Assembly (NCBI RefSeq): GCF_012927105.1
Contig: NZ_JABBFV010000001.1
Location: forward strand, 496,001 to 560,000
Direction: 5' to 3'
Origin: Sphingobium psychrophilum
GTDB lineage: Bacteria > Pseudomonadota > Alphaproteobacteria > Sphingomonadales > Sphingomonadaceae
DNA length: 64,000 nucleotides
Shown here: positions 1 to 8,394 of the stretch, piece by piece
Layout: every line of letters starts with the position of its first letter
Position numbering within the stretch: position 1 is the stretch's first letter
Notes under the pieces: model-generated
What the model saw: the letters and a program-made list of their open reading frames with translations, nothing else
Told to the model about the DNA's origin: nothing
The model's database searches: none
Translations under genes and position numbers: made by a program

Positions 1-100
1 CGAACGCCGCCGCGCCACCCGCGCGGTCCTGTCGGAAGACGAAGCGATCGCCGCCGAATTTCGCGCCGAAGACGACGCTGCCCTACTCGCCGCGCGCTGA
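1..100 (+). CDS. 3' end of an unidentified CDS (truncated by window edge)
   Basis: An open frame runs from base 2 to a TGA at 98-100 and encodes about 32 residues, rich in Ala, Glu and Arg, ending in LLAAR. Its codons fit the GC-rich host. The following small gene starts 30 bases later on the same strand, so the two may be co-transcribed. Too little is present to name a family. Confidence 0.5.
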   Translation, partial: ERRRATRAVLSEDEAIAAEFRAEDDAALLAAR

Positions 101-129
101 TATTTGCTGATTTTCAGGAAGGACTGACC

Positions 130-258
130 ATGGCCAAGAGCCAGAAGAAATCGAACCGTGAAGTGCGCAAGCCCAAGGCGGAAAAACCGCCCAAGGGCAA
201 TGCATCCAACCCGTCGTCCAAGCCCGGCGTGGTCGGCATCGTGACGTTGAAGAGCTGA
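130..258 (+). CDS. Small basic hypothetical protein, 42 aa
   Basis: A short reading frame, ATG at 130 to TGA at 256-258, gives a 42-residue Lys/Ser/Pro-rich protein starting MAKSQKKSNREVRKPK. The N-terminal two thirds is strongly basic and looks disordered; the last residues (VVGIVTLKS) are hydrophobic. A weak AGGAAGGA Shine-Dalgarno sequence lies just upstream. It sits 2 bases before the next gene, suggesting an operon with the antitoxin-like protein. I do not recognise the family. The call rests on codon pattern and tight spacing. Confidence 0.55.
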   Translation: MAKSQKKSNREVRKPKAEKPPKGNASNPSSKPGVVGIVTLKS

Positions 259-260
259 GC

Positions 261-548
261 ATGGCGGACGATATACCTGCCGATCAGGCCCAGGCCCCCT
301 CGACCGGAGGGCGCAGCATGTCCGGGCGGCGCTTTACCCCGCGTAATGCCGTGCGCTTGGCCCCCGATGCCGCCGAACGGCAGGGGCGCATCACCCGCAT
401 GGCGATAGAGACGCTGGGTGCGTCGGACGCCATCCTGTTCCTCAACAGCCAGCATGACGGCCTGGCCGATCGCCCGCTGGCGCTGGCGACGACCAGCGAG
501 GACGGGTTGCAATCGGTGCTGCGCCTGCTGACGCCGGCGGCGACCTGA
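261..548 (+). CDS. MbcA/ParS/Xre-type antitoxin toxin-binding domain protein, 95 aa
   Basis: The C-terminal half (about residues 45-92) contains a helix followed by FLNSQHDGLADRPLALA, then a TSEDG turn and a short helix. This matches the DUF2384 toxin-binding domain of MbcA/ParS/Xre antitoxins, whose hallmark is FLnxPhxxLggrxPlxla. The N-terminal 40 residues look disordered, and no clear Xre helix-turn-helix is seen. Such antitoxins normally pair with a RES-domain toxin, but the next gene (opposite strand) is 3-hydroxybutyrate dehydrogenase, so no partner is adjacent. Start alternatives are ATG 261 or ATG 318. Family identity is moderately sure; a working toxin-antitoxin role is not shown. 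Confidence 0.6.
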   Translation: MADDIPADQAQAPSTGGRSMSGRRFTPRNAVRLAPDAAERQGRITRMAIETLGASDAILFLNSQHDGLADRPLALATTSEDGLQSVLRLLTPAAT

Positions 549-596
549 CAGCTATGAAGCCCATCGGCCGTTCATCGGCCGATGGGCATTTCTATG

Positions 597-1388
597 CTAC
601 TGCGCGGTCCAGCCGCCATCGATGCTGAGATTCGCGCCGGTGATGTTGGCCGCGGCATCGCTGCACAGGAACAAGGCGGTGGCCGCGACCTGTTCGGCCG
701 TCACGAACTCTTTGGTCGGCTGGCCTGCCAGCAGCACATCGTTCATCACCTGATCGCGCGTCATGTTCCGCGCCTTCATCGTGTCGGGGATCTGATTTTC
801 GACCAGCGGCGTCCAGACATAGCCTGGCGAAATGCAGTTGGCGGTGATGCCGTCGGTCGCCACTTCCAGCGCCACCGTCTTGGTAAAGCCGGCCAGCCCG
901 TGCTTGGCGGTCACATAGGCGCTCTTGAACGGTGACGCGACCAGCGAATGGGCCGACGCGGTCTGGATGATGCGCCCCCATTTTTTTGATTTCATGTAGG
1001 GAATTGCCAGCCGGCTGGTGTGGAAGGCCGCGTTCAAATTGAGCGCGATGATGAGGTCCCATTTGTCGATCGGGAATTCCTCGACCGGCGCGACATGTTG
1101 CATCCCGGCATTGTTGATGAGGATATCGACCCCGCCGAACATGTCGGCGGCTTGCTTCATCATCGCCTCGATCTGGTCGACCTTGGTCAGGTCGTGGCCG
1201 CAATAGAGCGCCTTGGCACCGCTGAGCGCCTCCAGCCCGACGCGCTCCGTCTCGATCGCGTCAGGGTCGCCGAAACCGTTGATGACGATATTGGCGCCTT
1301 CGCCGGCCAGCGCCTTGGCATAGGCAAGGCCGATGCCGGATGTGGACCCGGTGATCAGCGCGGTCTTGCCTGACAAGCTCTTGCTCAT
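597..1388 (-). CDS. bdhA: 3-hydroxybutyrate dehydrogenase (short-chain dehydrogenase)
   Basis: A 263-residue classical short-chain dehydrogenase that oxidises 3-hydroxybutyrate to acetoacetate with NAD, in polyhydroxybutyrate and ketone-body turnover. The Rossmann motif TGSTSGIG is at residues 13-20, NNAG at 92-95, and the catalytic triad is S145, Y158, K162. The family pattern, with an MQHVAPVEEFP segment after NNAG and a C-terminal GANLSIDGGWTAQ, is that of 3-hydroxybutyrate dehydrogenases. The frame stays open upstream, but the start chosen (MSKSLSGK) overlaps the TGA of the patatin gene as ATGA, typical of translational coupling. Pairing with a patatin-like lipase fits storage-lipid or polymer mobilisation. 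Confidence 0.9.
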   Translation of the reverse strand: MSKSLSGKTALITGSTSGIGLAYAKALAGEGANIVINGFGDPDAIETERVGLEALSGAKALYCGHDLTKVDQIEAMMKQAADMFGGVDILINNAGMQHVAPVEEFPIDKWDLIIALNLNAAFHTSRLAIPYMKSKKWGRIIQTASAHSLVASPFKSAYVTAKHGLAGFTKTVALEVATDGITANCISPGYVWTPLVENQIPDTMKARNMTRDQVMNDVLLAGQPTKEFVTAEQVAATALFLCSDAAANITGANLSIDGGWTAQ

Positions 1389-2608
1389 GCCTTTTTCTCC
1401 TTGAGATGATCCGGTTCGTCGAGGTCGAACGTCGCGCTCTTGCCGTCGAGGATGTTGCGCGCGATCAGATCGCCCTTGTGCATGACTTCCTCCACCGCCT
1501 CGCGGCCCTGGCTCCAATGGTCGAGCATGGTCGAACGGGAAAATTCGAAATCCTTCGCGCCGCTTTCCCAGGCGCGTGACCTGTAGATCAGGTGGACGAT
1601 GTTGACCGATCCGCCATCCAGCATTGCGCGCAGCTTTTGCGCTTCGGCATTGTCGCACAGTTCGGGTGGCAGCTTGTCGAGCAACGCCTTGATCGCGCCA
1701 TGCTCGCGCCGCAGCTGTAGATACTGGTCCGTCACCTGGCGGGTACGGCTGCTATACTGGATGTCCTTCATGCGCGAATAGACATCGGTCATCTGCCGCG
1801 GCATCGGCCCTTCGGCGGGGAAGAGGTCGACCTGGAACACCAGCATGTCTTCCGTCTGGCGGCTGAGCACATGGGACAGTGGCGTGTTGGACACCAGGCC
1901 GCCGTCCCAATACCAGCGCCCGTCAATCTCGACCGGCGGCAGGCCAGGGGGCAGCGCGCCCGACGCCATGATGTGGCGCGCGTCGATCCGCGTGTTGCCG
2001 CCGGGACCGCGCGTATCCCAATAGGCAAAGTTGCCGGACTCCACGTCAACCGCGCCCACGGACAGGCGGACTGGACCATCGTTGAGAAGATCCCAGTCGA
2101 TGCAGGCGTCCAGCGTCTCCTTCAACGGCGCGCTGTCGTAGAAGCTGATCGCGCCCTGCGAGCCTTCGGGCATCATCATCGCGGGCCACAGGCGCGGGCG
2201 AAACATGCCGGGCACGCCGAAGGTCGCGACCGTGCCCGCAGCGGCCAGATGCACCGCCTCGCGCACATGATCGATATCGGGCAGCAGGATATTGGGCATG
2301 CCGCCCGAAACGGTGTACCAGAATTTCTTGAGACGGCTGATCCGGCGATGCGGCAGGTTGCCGGCGATGATGGCGGCGTTGATCGCGCCGATCGATATGC
2401 CCGCGACCCAGCTGACATCGACCCCCAGTTCATCGAGCCGTTCATAGACGCCGGACTGGAACGATCCCAACGCCCCGCCGCCCTGCAGCAACAACGCGAC
2501 TTCACGGGGGAGGGGGAGGGGTGTGCGGGCGCGGCGAAGCGGTTTCGCTTCCTGCGCCTTGGGTTCCATATCTGCCATGTCGCAGTGCAATATAGTCTTT
2601 GGCGTCAT
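1385..2608 (-). CDS. Patatin-like phospholipase with C-terminal DUF3734-type region
   Basis: A 407-residue patatin-family serine hydrolase. The oxyanion stretch LLLQGGGALGSF is at residues 39-50, the nucleophile elbow GISIG at 70-74 (Ser72), and the catalytic Asp lies in DGG at 235-237, giving the Ser-Asp dyad. The roughly 130-residue C-terminal extension (from about residue 275) is the kind described as DUF3734. It is the upstream gene of a two-gene operon and overlaps bdhA by four bases. Co-occurrence with 3-hydroxybutyrate dehydrogenase suggests hydrolysis of a lipid or polyhydroxyalkanoate-granule substrate, but the substrate is inferred. No strong ribosome site is visible before ATG 2608; ATG 2578 is an alternative. 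Confidence 0.85.
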   Translation of the reverse strand: MTPKTILHCDMADMEPKAQEAKPLRRARTPLPLPREVALLLQGGGALGSFQSGVYERLDELGVDVSWVAGISIGAINAAIIAGNLPHRRISRLKKFWYTVSGGMPNILLPDIDHVREAVHLAAAGTVATFGVPGMFRPRLWPAMMMPEGSQGAISFYDSAPLKETLDACIDWDLLNDGPVRLSVGAVDVESGNFAYWDTRGPGGNTRIDARHIMASGALPPGLPPVEIDGRWYWDGGLVSNTPLSHVLSRQTEDMLVFQVDLFPAEGPMPRQMTDVYSRMKDIQYSSRTRQVTDQYLQLRREHGAIKALLDKLPPELCDNAEAQKLRAMLDGGSVNIVHLIYRSRAWESGAKDFEFSRSTMLDHWSQGREAVEEVMHKGDLIARNILDGKSATFDLDEPDHLKEKKA

Positions 2609-2724
2609 GATTCCAACTTAATGTATCGTAACAAATCACCTGTCGCCGCAACCTTCGTGTTGGCTGACTGTTCCCCGAACGCATTGAATCGCGTAGGCAA
2701 CGATCAAGAGAAAGGGAGGGCGTC

Positions 2725-3600
2725 ATGCGGCTCGACGACGAACAAGAAAGCAGTCATTACGAGGTGCAGGACGGCCGTGGCGGCGGCGGTGGTGGCCTGG
2801 GCGGCGGCCTTGGCATGTTGCTGCCGCTGATCGGCAGCCGTTTCGGGTGCGGCGGGATCGCCGTGGTGCTGATCATCATGGTGGTGATGGGTATGAACCC
2901 GTTGAGCCTGATCGGCGGCGGCGGCGGTGGACAGCAGGTTCAGACCGAACGCCCGGCGACCGGCGAACTCAGCGCGGTTCAGCGCACCTCGCTCAAGGTG
3001 CTGGGATCGACCGAACGCCGCTGGACCGACATTTTCAAGGCGGAGGGGCAGCAATATCCGCCGCCGACCCTGGTCTTCTTCAGCCAGAATGGCCAGTCGG
3101 GCTGCGGCGCGGCGCAATCGGCGATGGGGCCATTTTACTGCCCGGCCGACCAGCGCATCTATATCGACACCGATTTCTTCAACGAGATGGAAAGCCGCTT
3201 CAACGCGCCTGGCGATTTCCCGATCGGCTATATCATCGCGCATGAGGTCGGCCATCACATCCAGACCATCACTGGTGAGGCGGACAAGATCCGCAAGGCG
3301 CAGCAGCGCGCCAGTGAGGCGGAGGGTAACGCGCTACAGGTGAAGATGGAATTGCAGGCCGACTGCTATGCCGGGGTCTGGGCCGCGCGCGACACCAATT
3401 TGATGGAGGCGGGCGACCTGGAGGAAGGGATGCGCGCGGCGCAGGCGATCGGCGACGACACGCTTCAGAAATCGGCCGGGCGGCGGCCTGTACCCGAAAG
3501 TTTCACCCACGGCACTGGCGCGCAACGGATGGAATGGCTGCGCAAGGGGCTGTCCACCGGCGATCCTGCCGAGTGCGACACGTTCCAGGGCGCGATCTGA
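2725..3600 (+). CDS. ypfJ: YpfJ-type neutral zinc metallopeptidase, membrane anchored
   Basis: A 291-residue protein with a Gly-rich N-terminus, one transmembrane segment (about residues 48-60, IAVVLIIMVVMGM) and a second Gly run before the catalytic domain. The zinc site HEVGHH is at 173-178, with a downstream Glu/Asp-containing helix (ELQADCYAGVWA) supplying the third ligand as in the Zn_peptidase_2 (YpfJ) family. The length matches the family. The domain is predicted to face the periplasm; physiological substrates are unknown. A good GGGAGGG ribosome site precedes the ATG. It is divergent from the patatin gene. Confidence 0.88.
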   Translation: MRLDDEQESSHYEVQDGRGGGGGGLGGGLGMLLPLIGSRFGCGGIAVVLIIMVVMGMNPLSLIGGGGGGQQVQTERPATGELSAVQRTSLKVLGSTERRWTDIFKAEGQQYPPPTLVFFSQNGQSGCGAAQSAMGPFYCPADQRIYIDTDFFNEMESRFNAPGDFPIGYIIAHEVGHHIQTITGEADKIRKAQQRASEAEGNALQVKMELQADCYAGVWAARDTNLMEAGDLEEGMRAAQAIGDDTLQKSAGRRPVPESFTHGTGAQRMEWLRKGLSTGDPAECDTFQGAI

Positions 3601-3603
3601 CCC

Positions 3604-3954
3604 TTATTCCGAATTGGGCGATCCGGCGGGGGCGTCCTGCGGCGAAAAGCCAGCGGCCATGCCCCCGGTCATCGGCGGCGCGGATGTGTCGGGCAGGCCG
3701 GTGCCGGGCATCATCGCCGGTTGGTCGGCCCCGACCATCGGCTGGCCGAAGGCGGATGGGGCATCGACCGATGGCGCGCCGGGCGTCACCACCGGTGCGA
3801 CTGGCATGGGTGGCGGCGGGGGCGGTACATCGGGCTTGATGGCCGGTTCGCCCTGTTGCTGCGGGGTGCCGGGTTTGGGCAGCAGAGCCTGAGTCGCCAT
3901 CACGATCAACGGCGCGGCCAGCAGCGTGGCGATGGCGAAATTGCGATACATCAT
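3604..3954 (-). CDS. Hypothetical proline-rich protein with N-terminal membrane anchor
   Basis: About 116 residues if begun at MMYRNFAIATLL; an upstream in-frame ATG at 4023 would add 23 residues that look non-native. One hydrophobic segment (residues 5-20) is followed by a long Pro/Ala/Gly/Met-rich, low-complexity tail containing PPPPPP, so it is probably a single-pass protein with a disordered periplasmic tail. The stop lies 3 bases from the ypfJ stop on the other strand. No catalytic motif is visible and I do not recognise a family. Confidence 0.55.
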   Translation of the reverse strand: MMYRNFAIATLLAAPLIVMATQALLPKPGTPQQQGEPAIKPDVPPPPPPMPVAPVVTPGAPSVDAPSAFGQPMVGADQPAMMPGTGLPDTSAPPMTGGMAAGFSPQDAPAGSPNSE

Positions 3955-4053
3955 AAATGTGCGACTTTTCTGGAACGATAATCGCCGACTTTTATCCGAA
4001 ATGGGTAAATAAAGCCCTGCCATGCCCTCACCCTGGACGGCTGGTCGCTCCCG

Positions 4054-4245
4054 TCAATGGCGGTCGAGCTTCGCCAGCAGCGCCATCATGTCATCGGGCA
4101 CCCCATCGCGTCCGGGCGCATAAGTGGCGCGCAAGGCGTTGCCAACGCCTTCATAAGGCTCCGGCAAAGCGACGGTCACGATGCGGCTGCCGCCGCCATC
4201 GCGTCCCGGTGCCGATCGGCCATAGGCTTTGCGCTGGATATCCAT
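4054..4245 (-). CDS. NepR-like small anti-sigma factor (putative)
   Basis: A 63-residue protein starting MDIQRKAYG, with ATG 4317 as a longer alternative. Its C-terminal 30 residues read GVGNALRATY, then VPDDMMALLAKLD. This resembles the NepR core of the alphaproteobacterial general stress response (iGxxLRxxYxxv..epiPdxlxxLLxxLd), the helix pair that binds EcfG sigma and phospho-PhyR. NepR genes usually sit beside ecfG and phyR, and neither is nearby, so this would be a stand-alone paralogue. It diverges from glnE, with start codons about 87 bp apart. The assignment rests on a short motif only. Confidence 0.5.
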   Translation of the reverse strand: MDIQRKAYGRSAPGRDGGGSRIVTVALPEPYEGVGNALRATYAPGRDGVPDDMMALLAKLDRH

Positions 4246-4331
4246 GGAGCGTGAACGGCCGGAGAGGCCAAAAGTTTCTGGCATTCGTCGCAAGCCCAAG
4301 CGATAGCGCCCGGACATAAGGGAGAGCAGAC

Positions 4332-7019
4332 GTGACCGACTGGCTGGAAACGCAGGCCCGGATCAGGGGCCATTCGCCTTTTTTGACACGCGCGCTAGAT
4401 CGTTTTCCTGAGGTGACCGGAAGGCTGGCGGCCGGTGACCATGACGGCGCGCTGGCCGCGGCGCAGGCGGCGGGAAGCCCGGAAGACGGCGTGGCCCGGT
4501 CGCTGCGCCGCCGTCGCGGGGCGATCGCGCTGGCGGTGGCCGCCGCTGACCTGGCGGGCGCCTGGGACATGGATCGCGTCACCCGCATCCTCTCCGACTT
4601 TGCCGACCAGGCGCTGGAGGAAGCGCTCGCCGCCGCAATGCAGGAACGCTATCCCGATGCCGAGCATCGCGGCTTCGTTGTGCTCGCGCTGGGCAAGCAT
4701 GGTAGCCGGGAACTCAACTATTCGTCGGATATCGACCCGATCCTGCTCTACGATCCCGCCACCCTGCCGCATCGCGAGCGGGAGGATGTGGCCGACGCCG
4801 CCGTGCGTATCGGCCGCCGGATGAGCGAGTTGCTCAGCGCCCGCGATGGCGATGGCTATGTCTTCCGCGTCGACCTGCGCCTGCGGCCCTCGCCCGAAGC
4901 CACGCCGATCGCGTTGCCGGTGGAGGCGGCGATCGGCTATTATGAATCGACCGCGATGGGATGGGAGCAGGCCGCCTTCATCCGCGCGCGTGCCGCAGCG
5001 GGCGACATCGCGCTCGGCGACTATTTCATGCGCCAGATCCGGCCCTTTGTCTGGCGACGCAGCCTGGATTTCGGCGCGATCGACGCGATCGTCGACATCA
5101 GCCGCCGCATCCGCGACCATTATGCGCAGGGTCAGGCGTTCGGGCCGGGCTATGACCTGAAACGCGGACGGGGCGGCATCCGAGAGGTCGAATTTTTCGC
5201 CCAGGTTCACCAGCTCATCCATGGCGGCCGCGACCGGTCGCTGCGATCGGGTAACACGCGAGAGGCTCTGGCGGCGCTCGCGGCGGCGAACGTGATCGAG
5301 GGCGACGTCGCCGCGCGGCTGGACGAGGCCTATATCCTATTTCGCACGATCGAACATCGGCTCCAGATGGTGGAGGACCACCAGACCCATGAGCTGCCAA
5401 AGTCGCCCGCCAGCCTCGACAATGTCGCGCGCTTGCATGGCCTGCCGGACGCCACGGCGCTGCTCGATCTGTTGCGCCCGCATGCGGAATGGGTCGGCCG
5501 CAACTATGATCGCCTCAGACCGCAAAAGGACGATGCCGGCCTCTCCCAGGACGAGGAGCGGTTGAAAGCGCAACTGATCGAGATCGGTTTTGCCGACCCC
5601 GAAACGCCGATCGCCCGCATTGCCCACTGGCGCGGCGGCACGATCCGGGCGCTGCGCAGCGCGGCGTCGCGCGACGCGCTGGAGGCGCTGATGCCCGGCC
5701 TGATGCGCGCGCTGGCCAAGGCGCCCGATCCCAGCCGCGCGCTCAACCGGCTGGACGATATGATCGGCCGCCTGCCCAGCGCGATCAACTTCTTCAAACT
5801 GCTCGCCGCACGCCCCGCCTTGGTCGAATTGCTGGCGGAGATATTGAGCCATGCCCCGACCCTGGCCGATGCGCTGGGACGCCGCGCGGAACTGATCGAT
5901 GGCCTGATCGACGCCACCGCCTTCGACCCGCCACCGTCCGTGCCGCAACTGGCGCAGCAACTGGGCGCGCTGGAGCCGGGCGAGGATTATCAGGCGCTGC
6001 TTGACCGGGTGCGTCAGCGGGTCGGCGACCGCCGCTTCGCATTGGGCGTGCAGATCATCCGCGGGGGCGATCCGCTGGAGGCGGGCAGGGGCTATGGCCG
6101 CGTTGCCGAAGCCGCGATCGAGGCGCTGGCCACCGCCACCGTCGCCGAATTTGAAATCGCCCATGGCAAGGTGCCGGGCGGCGAGATGGTGATCCTGGCG
6201 CTGGGCCGCATGGGCGGTGGGATACTCACCCACGCTTCAGACCTTGATCTCGTCTATCTTTTCACCGGTGATTTCTCCACCGAATCCGATGGTCGCAAGC
6301 CGCTCGGCGCGACCCAATATTTCAACCGCCTTGCGCAGCGCGTCACCAACGCCCTGTCGGTCGCCACGGCGTTCGGCCCGCTCTATGAGGTCGACACGCG
6401 GCTGCGCCCGTCCGGCGCGCAGGGACTACTGGCGGTCAGCCTCGACAGTTTCGCCAAATATCAGCGGGAGGACGCCTGGACCTGGGAGCATCTGGCGCTC
6501 ACCCGCGCCCGTCCTGTCTTCGGATCGCCCCATGCGCGCGCCGCGATCGACGCGGTGCTGACCGAAACCTTCCAGCGTCCGCGCGATTTCGACGATCTGG
6601 CGCGGCAAGCGGTGAAGATGCGCGGCGATATCGCCAAGCACAAGCCGCCGGCCAGCGCCCTCGATGTCAAACTGGTGCCGGGCGGCCTGGTCGACCTGGA
6701 ATTTCTGATCCATGTGAACCAGTTCCATTATCGCATGGCCTTCGACCCGGATCTGGGTCAGGCGCTGGCCGAATTGGTCGCGGCTGGCCATCTGCCTGCC
6801 GGCCTTATCGCCGCGCATGACCTCATCACCCGCTATCTGGTGGTGTCGCGTTTGGTTTCGCCCAAATCGATCGAGCCGGCGGAGGCCACCCGGCCCCTGG
6901 TCGCCCGCGCCTGCGGCATGAACGATTGGGATGGGCTGCTTGCAAGCTATGCCAAGGCGCGGCAATGCGTAGGCGAGGCCTGGGCCGCGCTTGCCGCGCC
7001 CTATCAGGAGGAAATATGA
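4332..7019 (+). CDS. glnE: Bifunctional glutamine synthetase adenylyltransferase/deadenylase
   Basis: An 895-residue GlnE that controls glutamine synthetase by adding or removing AMP in response to PII. Two nucleotidyltransferase modules are visible. The N-terminal deadenylase has GSRELNYSSDIDP with D133/D135, and the C-terminal adenylylase has GGGILTHASDLDLVYLF with D637/D639, each followed by a GlnD_UR_UTase-like helical domain. The length is slightly shorter than the gamma-proteobacterial enzyme but normal for sphingomonads. The last codons contain an AGGAGG site, and its TGA overlaps the ATG of bcp, so the two are translationally coupled. Confidence 0.95.
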   Translation: MTDWLETQARIRGHSPFLTRALDRFPEVTGRLAAGDHDGALAAAQAAGSPEDGVARSLRRRRGAIALAVAAADLAGAWDMDRVTRILSDFADQALEEALAAAMQERYPDAEHRGFVVLALGKHGSRELNYSSDIDPILLYDPATLPHREREDVADAAVRIGRRMSELLSARDGDGYVFRVDLRLRPSPEATPIALPVEAAIGYYESTAMGWEQAAFIRARAAAGDIALGDYFMRQIRPFVWRRSLDFGAIDAIVDISRRIRDHYAQGQAFGPGYDLKRGRGGIREVEFFAQVHQLIHGGRDRSLRSGNTREALAALAAANVIEGDVAARLDEAYILFRTIEHRLQMVEDHQTHELPKSPASLDNVARLHGLPDATALLDLLRPHAEWVGRNYDRLRPQKDDAGLSQDEERLKAQLIEIGFADPETPIARIAHWRGGTIRALRSAASRDALEALMPGLMRALAKAPDPSRALNRLDDMIGRLPSAINFFKLLAARPALVELLAEILSHAPTLADALGRRAELIDGLIDATAFDPPPSVPQLAQQLGALEPGEDYQALLDRVRQRVGDRRFALGVQIIRGGDPLEAGRGYGRVAEAAIEALATATVAEFEIAHGKVPGGEMVILALGRMGGGILTHASDLDLVYLFTGDFSTESDGRKPLGATQYFNRLAQRVTNALSVATAFGPLYEVDTRLRPSGAQGLLAVSLDSFAKYQREDAWTWEHLALTRARPVFGSPHARAAIDAVLTETFQRPRDFDDLARQAVKMRGDIAKHKPPASALDVKLVPGGLVDLEFLIHVNQFHYRMAFDPDLGQALAELVAAGHLPAGLIAAHDLITRYLVVSRLVSPKSIEPAEATRPLVARACGMNDWDGLLASYAKARQCVGEAWAALAAPYQEEI

Positions 7020-7480
7020 TGCTGGAACAGGGTGAGTCCGTCCCCGCCGTGACGCTGACCGACGCCGATGGCGTGGACTTTGCGCTGGACGTCTATCAGG
7101 GCAAGCCGCTGGTCGTCTATTTCTATCCCAAGGCGGACACGCCCGGTTGCACCAACCAGGCGAAGGATTTCACCGCGCTGGCCGATGATTTCGCCGCCGC
7201 GGGCGTGCCGATCGTCGGCATTTCCAAGGACAAGCCGGCCAAGCTCAAGAAATTCGCCGACAAATATGGCCTGCGCGTCATCCTGGCGTCTGACGAATCG
7301 GGCGCAGCGTGCGAGGCGTTCGGCACCTGGGTCGAAAAGTCGCTCTATGGCCGGAAATATATGGGGATCGAGCGTGCGACCTTCCTGATCGGGGCGGACG
7401 GCGCGATCCTGCGGGTCTGGCCCAAGGTGAAGGTGAAGGGCCACGCCGCAGAGGTGCTGGAGGCGGTGCAGGGGCTTTGA
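7016..7480 (+). CDS. bcp: Thioredoxin-dependent thiol peroxidase (PrxQ/BCP family)
   Basis: A 154-residue peroxiredoxin that reduces hydroperoxides. The peroxidatic Cys is C45 in ADTPGCTNQ. The Cys normally found five residues later in one BCP subclass is absent (Lys50). The only other Cys is C99 in the next helix region, which could act as an alternative resolving residue. ATG 7016 overlaps the glnE stop; a second ATG at 7019 is better spaced from the AGGAGG at 7006-7011, so the true N-terminus may lack one Met. Its stop overlaps the TTG start of the next gene, giving a three-gene operon. Confidence 0.92.
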   Translation: MMLEQGESVPAVTLTDADGVDFALDVYQGKPLVVYFYPKADTPGCTNQAKDFTALADDFAAAGVPIVGISKDKPAKLKKFADKYGLRVILASDESGAACEAFGTWVEKSLYGRKYMGIERATFLIGADGAILRVWPKVKVKGHAAEVLEAVQGL

Positions 7481-8286
7481 CCCTGCCCAGCGCTGTGAGC
7501 AGCGTGGGCGCGGGGTGCGCCCATGTCCTGCTGACGCCCGATCCGCGCGCTAAGGTCATGGCGGCGCGCGCGGTGGCGCGGGCATGGCGGCAGGAGCGGC
7601 TGGCGCATCGGTTCGACGTCGCCTTGCCGGATCGCCCCGCGCGACCCGCCACGCCCGCATTGTTGCCGCCCGGCCAGATGCCCCGGCGCGGCAAGATTGG
7701 ATCGGAGCGGGCAAGGATCGCCATGGTCCACGCGATCGCCCATATCGAATGCGTCGCGATCGATCTTGCCTTCGACATGATCGGCCGTTTTGGCGGGCAG
7801 TTTCCCGCGGCCTTTACCGACGAATGGATGCAGGTCGGCGCGGAGGAAGCGATGCATTTCGCGCTGCTGGAACGCCGTCTGCGCCAGATGGGCAGCCATT
7901 ATGGCGCGCTGCCCGCCCATGATGGCCTGTGGCAGGCGGCGGAGGAGACGGCGGGCGACGCGCTGGCCCGGCTTGCCATCGTGCCCATGGTGCTGGAGGC
8001 GCGCGCGCTCGACATCACGCCCGCCACTATCGACCGGTTCGAAGCGGTGGGTGACATGACATCCGGCCGCATGCTGCGACGCATCATGACGGACGAGATT
8101 CGCCATGTCGCCGCGGGGACGAAATGGTTCGTCGCGGCGACGAACGGAATGGGCGTGGATGCGGCCAACCATTACCAAATGCTTGTGAAACGCCATTTTC
8201 GGGGCAGCGTTAAGCCACCGTTCAACGACTCGGCGCGTCGACAGGCCGGTCTGACGGAAGAATTCTACGTCGCGCTTGCAACATGA
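7477..8286 (+). CDS. DUF455 ferritin-like domain protein
   Basis: The frame encodes about 269 residues if started at TTG 7477, which overlaps the bcp stop as TTGA; GTG 7495 and GTG 7504 are alternatives. Conserved helices carry acidic/His ligand pairs: HAIAHIECVAIDLAFD, GAEEAMHFALLERRL and MTDEIRHVAAGTKWF. These fit the di-iron ferritin-like fold of the DUF455 family. An N-terminal segment AHVLLTPDPRAKV is also typical. The biochemical role is not established. Placement after a peroxiredoxin suggests oxidative-stress or iron handling, by inference. Confidence 0.85.
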   Translation: MTLPSAVSSVGAGCAHVLLTPDPRAKVMAARAVARAWRQERLAHRFDVALPDRPARPATPALLPPGQMPRRGKIGSERARIAMVHAIAHIECVAIDLAFDMIGRFGGQFPAAFTDEWMQVGAEEAMHFALLERRLRQMGSHYGALPAHDGLWQAAEETAGDALARLAIVPMVLEARALDITPATIDRFEAVGDMTSGRMLRRIMTDEIRHVAAGTKWFVAATNGMGVDAANHYQMLVKRHFRGSVKPPFNDSARRQAGLTEEFYVALAT

Positions 8287-8394
8287 CCGGCGATTTGCAG
8301 TCTGCATCCGGCGGGGGCGATCCAGGTCGCCAATAAATTAAACACGGGAAGCGCCGAGGGGCATAAAGCCTCCGGTGACATAGTCGGGGTCTGC

